Source: JBLHOS01 sp047623825 (GTDB taxonomy: Bacteria; Pseudomonadota; Alphaproteobacteria; Rhodobacterales; Rhodobacteraceae). Taken from it: 64,000 nt of DNA. This document shows, piece after piece, positions 51,373-60,143 of the stretch (positions are counted from its first letter, which is position 1; each line of letters opens with the position of its first letter). The notes beneath the pieces were generated by a model. The model was not told where the DNA came from, ran no database searches, and saw nothing but the letters and a program-made list of their open reading frames with translations. Location: the NCBI GenBank assembly GCA_047623825.1, contig JBLHOS010000001.1, forward strand, positions 1-64,000, in the 5' to 3' direction. The position numbers were made by a program, and so were the translations under genes.

Positions 51373-53892
51373 ATGTCTGAACGAACCAAACCTTCGTCCG
51401 ATCTGTCGATCGATGCGGCGCTGTCTGGGCTGAAACGACCGCTGTGGTGGACCCGTCTGGGTATGGTTGCAGAGCGGTTTGTCCAATCGTTTTGGCCGGT
51501 GTGGACCATCGCTATGGCCGCGATTTCGGTGTTCGTGTTTGGTATTGGAGCTGTTCTGGGGGTTGAGGCCCTGTGGGCGCTAATTCTGGCAATTACTGGT
51601 GGCTTAATCTGGTCGGTGGTCTTTGGCCTTGGCCTATTTCGAATGCCCACACCTGAAGAAACATTGGACCGGTTGGACCGGACCATGCCGGGGCGTCCGA
51701 TTGCTGCGCTGATTGATACCCAAGCGATTGGCGCTGGTGATGCGGCGTCACAATCTGTTTGGCAGGCGCACCTTCGCGCGATGGCAGCACGGGTGGCAAA
51801 TGCCCAAGCGCCTGAACCTAATCTTAGGATTTCAGGCCGCGACCCTTATGCCCTGCGCATTGTAGCGGTGACGGCTTTTGTGATGGCAGTGCTGTTTGGT
51901 GGCATTTGGCGGGGCAGCGATCTGGGCGATGTGATCGCCGGCGCCCCCGTTGGCGCAATTACCGGTCCTTCTTGGGAAGGCTGGGTTGAACCGCCGCTTT
52001 ATACTGGAAAGCCGTCGCTTTACCTCAATGACCTGACTGGCCCATTTGAGGCACCAGTCGGCAGCGCGATCACCTTGCGGCTTTATGGGGAGGTCGGCAG
52101 CCTGCGCGTTAGCCAAACCATCGACGCGGATACCGAGATGCTTGCGCAAGCTGCGAACGCCACCGCGTATGAATTTCTCCTGACCCGATCAGGTGAGGTT
52201 GTGATTGCAGGCGACGGTGGCAGGACATGGCAAATTGAGATGTTGGCCGATCAGCCCCCAGTCGTGTCGTTGGAGGGAGATTTGTCGAGTGTCGCGCCCG
52301 GCCAAATGCAAATGGAATTCAACGCCAGTGATGATTATGCAGTGATCAGCGGACAGGCGCGTATTGCGCTTGACGCGGCCGCCGCTGACCGACGCCATGG
52401 GTTGGCTATCCCGCCAGAGCCGCGCGATGCAATCGTTCTGGATCTTCCGACGCCGTTTTCGGGCTCGCGTGCTGAATTCTCCGAGATTGTCGTTGAGGAT
52501 CTAAGCGAGCATCCCTTTGCCAATCTGCCCGTTACCTTGACCCTAACTGTTGACGATCACGCCGGACAAACTGGTGTCTCTGTCATCAGCGCCCCCCGGT
52601 TGCCTGGCCGCCGTTTTTTTGATCCACTGGCCAATTCGCTGATCGAACAGCGGCGAGATCTTTTGTGGTCGCGAGACAATGCAGACCGTGCAGCGATGAT
52701 CTTGCGGGCTGTGAGCCACCGACCCGAAGCAATCTTTGACGATGATGGCGCCTATCTGATGGTCCGCACAGCGATCCGCAGACTGGAAAGTGGTGTCGAC
52801 AGCATTTCGGCCGAGACGCGCGACCAAGTGGCTGCGCTGTTGTGGAATGCTGCGATTGTAATTGAGGAGGGCGACCTGTCAGACGCGCTGGAGCAGTTGC
52901 GCCGCGCACAAGACCGCCTGTCCGAGGCCATGCGCCAAGGTGCAAGCGACGATGAGATCGCCCAGCTGATGGATGAGCTGCGCGAGGCGATGGATGACTA
53001 CATGCAGCAGTTGGCCGAGAACGCAGAGCCCGGTGAGGATCAGCCCGACCAGTCTGGTGAAACTATGGAGATGACCCAGAACGATCTGGATGAAATGCTC
53101 CGCCGCATCGAAGAGCTGATGCAGCAAGGCCGCATGGCCGAGGCGCAACAGATGTTGGATGCGCTTCGCGAGATGATGGAAAACATGCAGATTACCCAAG
53201 GTGAGGGCGGTGACGGTCCGCGCTCACCCGGTCAACAGGCGATGGATGATCTGCAAGACACGCTGCGCGGACAACAAGGGCTATCGGATGAAAGCTTCCG
53301 TGAGCTGCAAGAGCAGTTCAGCCCAGGCCAGCGTAGCGATGAGCCAAACAACGACGGACAACGAGGCCAAGGCCAAGGCGGCGAAAATGATGAACGCAGC
53401 CTAGCTGAGCAGCAAGAAGACCTGCTACGTCAGTTGGAAGAGCAAGCTGGTAGCCTTCCTGGCCAGAATACCGAAGGCGGACAGGCTGCGCGCCGGTCGC
53501 TAGATGACGCTGAGCGCGCAATGGACCGTGCTGCCGAAGCCTTGGAGCGTGGAGATATCGCCGATGCACTCGACAGTCAGTCCGAGGCGATGGAGGCGAT
53601 GCGGGATGGCATGAGTGAGCTTGGTCGGGCATTGGCCGAGGCCGATAGCCAGGACCAGCCGGGCCAAGGCCAGGCAGATGGGGCAATGCCCCCGGACCGC
53701 CCGTTAGAGGATCCACTGGGGCGTCAGGCTGGCAATACCGGATCGTTGGGGTCCGACGAGAATTTTGAGCAGCGCGAAGAAGCGTTCCGGCGCGCGCGCG
53801 ATCTTTTGGATGAGATCAGACGCAGGTCAGCCGATCAGGATCGGCCTAACATCGAATTGGAATACTTGCGCAGGCTTTTGGATCAGTTCTGA
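51373..53892 (+). CDS. TIGR02302 (DUF4175) family large membrane protein
   Basis: An 839-residue protein. Two or three hydrophobic segments near the N terminus (about residues 35-95) and one near 165-185 anchor it. The middle region is beta-rich and probably periplasmic. The C-terminal third (about 540-780) is unusually rich in Gln, Glu, Gly, Asp and Met, with repeats such as EELMQQGRMAEAQQMLDALREMMENM. The family is of unknown function and confined largely to alphaproteobacteria, where it follows lysA. Start 51373 is preceded by AAAGGGA. Confidence 0.88.
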   Translation: MSERTKPSSDLSIDAALSGLKRPLWWTRLGMVAERFVQSFWPVWTIAMAAISVFVFGIGAVLGVEALWALILAITGGLIWSVVFGLGLFRMPTPEETLDRLDRTMPGRPIAALIDTQAIGAGDAASQSVWQAHLRAMAARVANAQAPEPNLRISGRDPYALRIVAVTAFVMAVLFGGIWRGSDLGDVIAGAPVGAITGPSWEGWVEPPLYTGKPSLYLNDLTGPFEAPVGSAITLRLYGEVGSLRVSQTIDADTEMLAQAANATAYEFLLTRSGEVVIAGDGGRTWQIEMLADQPPVVSLEGDLSSVAPGQMQMEFNASDDYAVISGQARIALDAAAADRRHGLAIPPEPRDAIVLDLPTPFSGSRAEFSEIVVEDLSEHPFANLPVTLTLTVDDHAGQTGVSVISAPRLPGRRFFDPLANSLIEQRRDLLWSRDNADRAAMILRAVSHRPEAIFDDDGAYLMVRTAIRRLESGVDSISAETRDQVAALLWNAAIVIEEGDLSDALEQLRRAQDRLSEAMRQGASDDEIAQLMDELREAMDDYMQQLAENAEPGEDQPDQSGETMEMTQNDLDEMLRRIEELMQQGRMAEAQQMLDALREMMENMQITQGEGGDGPRSPGQQAMDDLQDTLRGQQGLSDESFRELQEQFSPGQRSDEPNNDGQRGQGQGGENDERSLAEQQEDLLRQLEEQAGSLPGQNTEGGQAARRSLDDAERAMDRAAEALERGDIADALDSQSEAMEAMRDGMSELGRALAEADSQDQPGQGQADGAMPPDRPLEDPLGRQAGNTGSLGSDENFEQREEAFRRARDLLDEIRRRSADQDRPNIELEYLRRLLDQF

Positions 53893-53908
53893 CCGATTTG
53901 GTGCCGAC

Positions 53909-54733
53909 TTATCCAGACGTTAGTTGGTTCAACCACTCAGCCAATGACTTTGTCAGATCATCAAACCACAATCGCGCCACGTCGACCTGCTCGACAAAGC
54001 CGGTAATGGGCTCTGCAAGTGACGGGACCCTCTCAACAATCAGGCTTGTGTTGGCATAGATAGCGACCGAAATTGCAGTCAACAGCAGGATCAGTCCAAA
54101 CCCAACACGAAAGCCACGTCTGCGGCGGGGCGTCAGGTCGACAGTTTCCAAGTCGCTGGCTTCAGCCTCTGTCGCAACACGGTCGGATGTTGAACGCAGT
54201 GTGGAATTGATCTCCTCAATGTCGGGCAAAAGATCCCTACGGGAGGCGGCGGCTGCCGAAGCAGTTGTTGTTGTGGTATCCGAAGCAAGGATCGCGGCCA
54301 GCGTCTCCTCATCGAACTCAGGATCTGCCTCGGGTATCTGTGGTGCGGGCGCTGCTGGTGCTGCGTCCGACAGGCCCAACTCTTCCTGCGTCTCTACGCC
54401 ACGGCCTTCGGCCCGGCGCAAACTGGCTTCGCGCGCCGCCTCTTCGCGCAAAATCTCTTGCAGGCTCGGATCAAGGCCGCGTTTCGTCGGTTCTGGCCGC
54501 CCAGAATTGTCTGGCTCCATGTCATCAACATCCTCCGCTCGCGGCTCCTCAGCGGGCGCGTTGGCGGCAATATCGGGCTCGATCGCGTCATCTACGGTAA
54601 TCTCAAGATCTTGCGATCCTGCCTGGAACCACGTTGTTCCACAGTTAGAGCATTGCACATCCCTGCCTTCCGGCGGGATCATGGACGCATCAACTTCGTA
54701 TCTGGCACTGCAATTCGGGCATGTCAGACGCAT
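53909..54733 (-). CDS. Zinc-ribbon membrane protein (MJ0042-type finger)
   Basis: A 274-residue protein. The N terminus RLTCPNCSARYEV..VQCSNCGTTW is a zinc ribbon with two Cys-x2-Cys pairs. A long acidic, Ala-rich linker follows, then one membrane segment (about residues 215-235, GFRVGFGLILLLTAISVAIYA) and a short tail. Such proteins are frequent in alphaproteobacteria; function unknown, perhaps linked to the divergent ftsEX. ATG 54733 is preferred; a GTG at 54739 is possible. Confidence 0.83.
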   Translation of the reverse strand: MRLTCPNCSARYEVDASMIPPEGRDVQCSNCGTTWFQAGSQDLEITVDDAIEPDIAANAPAEEPRAEDVDDMEPDNSGRPEPTKRGLDPSLQEILREEAAREASLRRAEGRGVETQEELGLSDAAPAAPAPQIPEADPEFDEETLAAILASDTTTTTASAAAASRRDLLPDIEEINSTLRSTSDRVATEAEASDLETVDLTPRRRRGFRVGFGLILLLTAISVAIYANTSLIVERVPSLAEPITGFVEQVDVARLWFDDLTKSLAEWLNQLTSG

Positions 54734-54894
54734 TGCCACCTCATCCTTGCCGCATCATGCACGGCTACTCTGCCTCATTTATCAACCATTTGTAGCAATG
54801 AGTTGCGCTGTTTCCAAGTGTTTGATCGACTGGACAATTGCAACGCCTCGCTGGCTGGGGCAAAACAGCTACACACCTCCGAAGGGAGATTGCA

Positions 54895-55572
54895 GTGATT
54901 GAGCTAAATCAGGTCGCCTATGGGTATGCTGGCGGGCAACTTCTGTCCGATATTAGCCTGCGCCTTGCGCCCGGATCCTTCCACTTTTTGACCGGGCCTT
55001 CGGGCTCGGGCAAGACAACGTTTCTGAAGCTGTGTTACGGCGACTTGCTGCCATCAGCGGGATCCATTCGGATATTTGGGCAAGAAGTACGTGAACAAAA
55101 CCGTGACGATGTTGCCGTTATGCGTCAGCGGATCGGCGTGGTTCATCAGGATTGCCAGTTTCTGGACCACTTGCCCATCTCTGAGAACATCGCGTTGCCG
55201 TTGCGTGTTTCCGGGCGCGATGAGACTGCACACAGCGAAAACCTGTCAGAGTTGATCGGATGGGTCGGACTTAGCGCACGCCGTGATGCGGCGCCGCCCG
55301 AATTGTCAGGCGGAGAGCGTCAGCGCGCCGCCTTAGCTCGCGCCGTGATTATGGATCCTGATGTGATTTTGGCTGATGAACCGACCGGCAATCTAGATTG
55401 GGAAATGTCATTGCGGCTGCTGACCCTGTTAGTTGAGCTGAACAAGATGGGTAAGACGATCTTGATCGCGACCCACGACCTATCTCTTATCCGTGCGGCC
55501 AAGGCTCAGATCTCAGCCCGCGTGCTGCGGATTGCAGGCGGTCGGTTGCAGCTTGCCGGGGCAGATTTATGA
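54895..55572 (+). CDS. ftsE: Cell division ATP-binding protein FtsE
   Basis: A 225-residue ABC ATPase. Walker A is GPSGSGKTT, the signature LSGGERQRAALARA and Walker B VILADEPTGNLD. With FtsX it transmits divisome state to periplasmic amidase activators. It starts at GTG (54895) with GAAGGGA upstream, and overlaps ftsX by ATGA. An upstream in-frame start at 54838 lacks a site. Confidence 0.93.
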   Translation: MIELNQVAYGYAGGQLLSDISLRLAPGSFHFLTGPSGSGKTTFLKLCYGDLLPSAGSIRIFGQEVREQNRDDVAVMRQRIGVVHQDCQFLDHLPISENIALPLRVSGRDETAHSENLSELIGWVGLSARRDAAPPELSGGERQRAALARAVIMDPDVILADEPTGNLDWEMSLRLLTLLVELNKMGKTILIATHDLSLIRAAKAQISARVLRIAGGRLQLAGADL

Positions 55573-56471
55573 GCCGGTTTTCCGATTTGGCCGCCTTTTT
55601 GCAGGGCGACAGCCGTGCCGATAGAGTTGTGCCCCCCAAAGGCCATTCTGCGCGGCTAATATTATTTACGGCGGGTGCCATGGCATTTTTGGCAGTCTTT
55701 GCGATGGCTTTGTCATTGGCGACAGGGCGCTTGGCGGACCGGTGGTCCGACGCTTTGGCGCGCAGTTCAACGATTCGGATCTCTGCGCCCGGGTCAGAGA
55801 TGGCGGGACAAACATCAGCCGTGTTGGCGGTGTTGCAAACCACGCCCGGTGTCGCCTCTGCCCGCGCATTGAGCGACGCGGAACAACGCGCCTTGCTGGA
55901 GCCATGGTTCGGGCCTGATTTACCGTTGGACAGCTTGCCGATCCCACGATTGGTCGAGGTTGTGGAAACGGCGGCGGGTTACGACGGTGAGGGGTTGCGG
56001 CAGCGATTGGCGGCAGAGGCCCCAGGCGCCATTCTGGACGACCATACCCGTTGGCGCAGGCCGTTGGTGACCGCCGCATTAAGATTGCGTACCTTGGGCT
56101 GGATTGCTTTGGGGCTGATCGCCGCCTCGACCGCAGCAATGATAACGTTGGCTGCGCAATCGGCGCTTGCCTCAAATGAGCAGGTGATCCGGGTGATGCG
56201 TCTGGTGGGCGCGCGCGACACCTACATCGCGCGGGCATTTGTGCGACGCTTTACCCTTCGGACTTTCTACGGTGCCCTGATTGGTACGTTCTTTGGTGTT
56301 CTCGCGATCTCTATGCTTCCCCAGATGCAAGAGCAGGGTGCATTTCTAACAGGCCTTGGATTTCAGGGACTGCATTGGTTTTGGCCGTTATTAGTTTCCC
56401 CATTGGCTGCGGTGACTGCGTTTTGGGCGACCCGAGGGGCCTCGCTGCGCGCCCTCAGAAAGTTGCATTGA
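55569..56471 (+). CDS. ftsX: Cell division protein FtsX
   Basis: A 300-residue permease-like protein with four membrane segments: one at about residues 35-55, a periplasmic loop, then three near 180-202, 234-252 and 270-290. This is the FtsX topology. ATGA overlap with ftsE and TGATG overlap with plsC indicate a coupled unit ftsE-ftsX-plsC. Confidence 0.9.
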   Translation: MSRFSDLAAFLQGDSRADRVVPPKGHSARLILFTAGAMAFLAVFAMALSLATGRLADRWSDALARSSTIRISAPGSEMAGQTSAVLAVLQTTPGVASARALSDAEQRALLEPWFGPDLPLDSLPIPRLVEVVETAAGYDGEGLRQRLAAEAPGAILDDHTRWRRPLVTAALRLRTLGWIALGLIAASTAAMITLAAQSALASNEQVIRVMRLVGARDTYIARAFVRRFTLRTFYGALIGTFFGVLAISMLPQMQEQGAFLTGLGFQGLHWFWPLLVSPLAAVTAFWATRGASLRALRKLH

Positions 56472-57202
56472 TGGCTTATTGGATCCAGTTGCTGCGTTCC
56501 ATCATTTTCAATTTTCAGATGTATGTCGCGATGTTGGTCGTAGGCATTGTCTACTTTCCGTGGGTGCTGATCAGCGCCAAGGGGGCCACCGCAGGATGTC
56601 ATGCCTATTGCCGATGGGTGTTGTGGACGGCCGGCTGGATGGTTGGTCTGAAGACCGAAGTCCGCGGCACACCACCCACTGACGCGGTGATGATTGCGGC
56701 CAAACACCAATCATTTCTAGATATCTTGTTGATTTATAACGCTGTTCCAAATGGCAAATTTATCATGAAGCGCGAGTTGATGTATGCCCCGATCCTTGGC
56801 CAATACGGTTTGCGAATCGGCTGTGTACCTGTCAACCGCGGAAAACGCGGTGCGGCGATCAAGAAGATGCTGGGAGATGTCGCCAGCGGTCGCCAACGTG
56901 GTGGCCAATTGATTATCTATCCACAAGGAACTCGGGTCGCACCGGGGGCAGCACACTCCTACAAGGTCGGCACGGGCGCGCTCTACAAGCAGATGAACCA
57001 AGATTGCGTGCCAGTCGCGGCGAATGTTGGCCTGTTCTGGCCCAAGCGTGGATTTATGCGCAAGCCTGGTACAGCTGTCGTAGAGTTCTTGCCCCGGATA
57101 TCGACCGGTCTGTCCAAGCAGGCGTTCATGACCCAGCTTGAGCATGATGTTGAAACCGCGTCTGACGCATTGTCAGTCGAGGCCGGTTTTGTGAAGGGAT
57201 AG
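56471..57202 (+). CDS. plsC: 1-acyl-sn-glycerol-3-phosphate acyltransferase
   Basis: A 243-residue membrane-associated enzyme making phosphatidic acid. The acyltransferase HX4D motif is KHQSFLD, the substrate motif YPQGTR, and VPVNRG follows. An N-terminal hydrophobic segment (about 14-36) anchors it. Start 56471 overlaps the ftsX stop. The next gene begins three bases after it. Confidence 0.93.
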   Translation: MAYWIQLLRSIIFNFQMYVAMLVVGIVYFPWVLISAKGATAGCHAYCRWVLWTAGWMVGLKTEVRGTPPTDAVMIAAKHQSFLDILLIYNAVPNGKFIMKRELMYAPILGQYGLRIGCVPVNRGKRGAAIKKMLGDVASGRQRGGQLIIYPQGTRVAPGAAHSYKVGTGALYKQMNQDCVPVAANVGLFWPKRGFMRKPGTAVVEFLPRISTGLSKQAFMTQLEHDVETASDALSVEAGFVKG

Positions 57203-57205
57203 AAT

Positions 57206-57814
57206 ATGAAAATCATCGCAGATATTGCGGATCTTGAGAAAATCTATGATCTGCCTCCTTCGGGTACGGCCATTCAAAAGGTGGCGACTTCGCTGACGCC
57301 ACTCTATCGGAAATTGATTATGGCCTCGCGGTTTTGCGTTCTGACGACGGTGGGGCCCGATGGAACAGACGGCTCGCCGCGCGGCGATGATGGCCCGGTG
57401 GTGACAGAGATTAACCCAAAGACTCTGGCCATGCCCGACTGGCGTGGCAATAACCGCATCGATAGCTTGCGCAATATTGTCAGCGATGGTCGCGTGTCCC
57501 TGATGTTTATGATTGCCCAATCCAATACAATTGTGCGCGTAAACGGCTGGGCACAATTGACCGCCGATCCAAAGATGACATCACGGTTTGAGCAGGGCGG
57601 AAAACACCCCCGAAGTGTCATCCTTATTCAGATTTCTGAGGTTTATACACAATGCGCCCGCGCCCTTTTGCGCTCGCGGCTATGGTCAGCTGAGGATCAG
57701 ACGCAATCGCTTCCCTCAATCGGTGATATCTTGGTTGAGATGACCGAAGGCCAGTTTGATGGCCAGACTTATGATGTGGAATGGACGGACCGTGCGGCCA
57801 AGACGATGTGGTAG
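57206..57814 (+). CDS. PPOX-type FMN-binding pyridoxamine oxidase-like protein
   Basis: A 202-residue protein of the pyridoxamine 5'-phosphate oxidase-like superfamily, similar to the MSMEG_1061 group. The flavin-binding barrel is suggested by RFCVLTTVGPDGTDGSPRGD and the DWRGNNRIDSLRNI block. Actual substrate unknown. It converges with accA and may be co-transcribed with plsC. Confidence 0.82.
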   Translation: MKIIADIADLEKIYDLPPSGTAIQKVATSLTPLYRKLIMASRFCVLTTVGPDGTDGSPRGDDGPVVTEINPKTLAMPDWRGNNRIDSLRNIVSDGRVSLMFMIAQSNTIVRVNGWAQLTADPKMTSRFEQGGKHPRSVILIQISEVYTQCARALLRSRLWSAEDQTQSLPSIGDILVEMTEGQFDGQTYDVEWTDRAAKTMW

Positions 57815-57822
57815 GGCGGCAC

Positions 57823-58782
57823 CTAGGCCGTCAGACCCTTCGCCCCCATTTCAAGAAACTTACGACGGCGACCGCTGATTAATTCTGCCCGCTCCTTGCC
57901 GTCGAATTCCGCCAAAAGTGTGTTGATGGCAACACCCACAGACTTGATCGCGCTGGCGCGATCGCGTTGTGCGCCGCCAACTGGCTCACGGATGATATGG
58001 TCGATGACGCCAAGACGAACCAGATCTTGCGCGGTTAGACGCAAAGCCTCGGCCGCTTCCCGCATCTTTTCGGCGTCTTTCCACAAGATCGAGGCGCAGC
58101 CTTCTGGTGAGATGACCGAATAAATCGAGTGTTCCAGCATCGCCAGCTTGTCGGCAGTGGCAAATGCAACGGCACCACCAGATCCACCCTCACCAATGAT
58201 GACACTGATAATCGGGACGCCAATTTGCAGGCATTTTTCAGTTGAACGGGCAATCGCTTCGGATTGGCCACGCTCTTCGGCGCCTTTGCCGGGATATGCA
58301 CCGGGTGTGTCGACTAAGGTGATGACCGGCAGATTGAAACGATCCGCCAGATCCATCAACCGCACGGCTTTGCGGTACCCCTCAGGGCGGGCCATGCCAA
58401 AGTTACGTTCAATCCGGGTCTTTGTATCCTGGCCCTTTTCGTGGCCAATGACGACAACAGCCCGATCGTTCAGTCGTGCCAAACCGCCCATGACGGCATG
58501 GTCATCCGCGAAATTCCGATCACCAGCCAGCGGCGTATATTCTTGGAACAACGCCTTGATATAATCTTGGCAATGGGGCCGGTCAGGGTGTCGCGCAACC
58601 TGACATTTCCGCCACGGGGTCAAATTCTTGTAAAGGTCGACCAACATCTCAGCGGCCTTCTTGTCCAAGGCCGCCGCTTCGGATGCAACATCCATTTCTT
58701 CGTTGGCACGCGCCATCGCGCGAAGCTCTTCCGCTTTTCCTTCGATCTCAGAAAGCGGTTTTTCGAAGTCGAGATAGTTCAT
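57823..58782 (-). CDS. accA: Acetyl-CoA carboxylase carboxyltransferase subunit alpha
   Basis: A 319-residue AccA of normal length, transferring CO2 from biotin to acetyl-CoA as the first step of fatty acid synthesis with AccD. Marks include YLDFEKPLSEIEGKAEELR at the N terminus, GHEKGQDT, FGMARPEGYRKA, DTPGAYPGKGAEERGQSEAIA and GEGGSGGA. Start 58782 is set by CGGAG upstream. The 197 bases between it and the next gene upstream hold nothing recognised. Confidence 0.97.
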   Translation of the reverse strand: MNYLDFEKPLSEIEGKAEELRAMARANEEMDVASEAAALDKKAAEMLVDLYKNLTPWRKCQVARHPDRPHCQDYIKALFQEYTPLAGDRNFADDHAVMGGLARLNDRAVVVIGHEKGQDTKTRIERNFGMARPEGYRKAVRLMDLADRFNLPVITLVDTPGAYPGKGAEERGQSEAIARSTEKCLQIGVPIISVIIGEGGSGGAVAFATADKLAMLEHSIYSVISPEGCASILWKDAEKMREAAEALRLTAQDLVRLGVIDHIIREPVGGAQRDRASAIKSVGVAINTLLAEFDGKERAELISGRRRKFLEMGAKGLTA

Positions 58783-58979
58783 GGAATTTCTCCGTAGGGT
58801 CATAGCTATATGACCGCCGCGCGTGGGTTTTGCAACAATCCGCAGCCGCAGAATTTCCGGTTTCCTATCGACAGCAAACTCCGCAAGATTTGTGGCGATG
58901 TCGCGGTTCCATTGGCACCGGGTGTTTTCGGCGATGATGGGCTTAACGGCTGCTGAATTTTCCTGCCGCTTGATAGGAC

Positions 58980-59939
58980 CTAACTGCCTGCAAGCATTTC
59001 GGATTGGCGCACGATAACTTGCGCCTGTTTTATCGAAGCGATATCGACCAAGCGGCCCTTGTAAACCGTTGCCCCTTCGCCATTTTTCTGGGCTGTTTCC
59101 ATGGCGGCCAAGATTTCCCGCGCCTCGGTGACGGCGGCATTGGACGGGGTGAAAACCTCATTTGCCAATGCGATTTGTTTTGGATGGATTGCCCATTTTC
59201 CAACCATGCCAAGTGTGGCTGAGCGGCGCGCCTGCGCGCGGTAGCCTTCGTCATCCGAAAAATCGCCAAACGGACCGTCGACGGGTAGGATGCCGTGGGT
59301 GCGACAGGCGGCGACAATTGCGGCTTGGGCCCAGTGCCAAGGATCAGACAAATGGCGCGTACCGCCCTGTAGCATATAGTAATTTTCCTGCGTGCCGCCG
59401 ATGCCGGTGGTCTGCATGCCCATGGACGCGGCGAAATCGGCCGCGCCCAGTGACATTGCTTGTAGGCGTGGGGAGGAGCCGGCAATCTCCTCAATATGTG
59501 ACAGGCCAGCCGCACTTTCGATGATGACCTCAAAGCTGATCGGTTTGGTGCGCCCGGTTGCTGTCTCTATCGCTGTGACCAGCGCATCGACGGCATAAAC
59601 ATCGGCCGCACAACCAACCTTGGGGATCATGATTTGATCCAGCCTTTCACCAGATTGTTCCATTATATCAATAACATCACGGTACCAGTAAGGGGTATCA
59701 AGGCTGTTGATGCGAACGCTAAGATACTTGGTGTTCCAGTCGACGGTGTTGATTGCCTCTATCACATTGGCGCGGGCCTGATCCTTGTCCGAGGGTGCGA
59801 CGCTGTCCTCAAGATCCAGATTGATCACGTCGGCAGCAGAGGCGGCCATCTTAGCAAAAAGCTTGGTGTTGGAACCGGGGCCAAACAGCTGACAGCGGTT
59901 CGGACGGGCGGGGGCTGCGGGCTGAAGACGGAAAGACAT
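58980..59939 (-). CDS. mcl1: L-malyl-CoA/beta-methylmalyl-CoA lyase
   Basis: A 319-residue HpcH/HpaI-CitE-family lyase resembling Rhodobacter Mcl1. Marks include RPNRCQLFGPGSNTKLFAKM, INLDLEDSVAP with the metal-binding acids, and the GMVGKWAIHPKQIALANEVF block. It cleaves malyl-CoA and methylmalyl-CoA in the ethylmalonyl-CoA pathway, which lets such bacteria grow on acetyl-CoA substrates. AGGA is upstream of the start. Confidence 0.93.
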   Translation of the reverse strand: MSFRLQPAAPARPNRCQLFGPGSNTKLFAKMAASAADVINLDLEDSVAPSDKDQARANVIEAINTVDWNTKYLSVRINSLDTPYWYRDVIDIMEQSGERLDQIMIPKVGCAADVYAVDALVTAIETATGRTKPISFEVIIESAAGLSHIEEIAGSSPRLQAMSLGAADFAASMGMQTTGIGGTQENYYMLQGGTRHLSDPWHWAQAAIVAACRTHGILPVDGPFGDFSDDEGYRAQARRSATLGMVGKWAIHPKQIALANEVFTPSNAAVTEAREILAAMETAQKNGEGATVYKGRLVDIASIKQAQVIVRQSEMLAGS

Positions 59940-60143
59940 GGCGCAATCCTGAACGTAAGGAAGTTTCGTAATTTTATTTCATTTGGTTATGATATTGCGC
60001 AGATTGATGCAAGCGCTGTGCGACGGGATTGGCAAAATCGTCAAAAATCTGTCATGCCCAACCGATGCAAACGGCCATGTGATTGGCAAATTGCCACTGC
60101 TCGACCTTGCCTACGATAATTTCGCGCGGTCCGAAGGCCTTGA

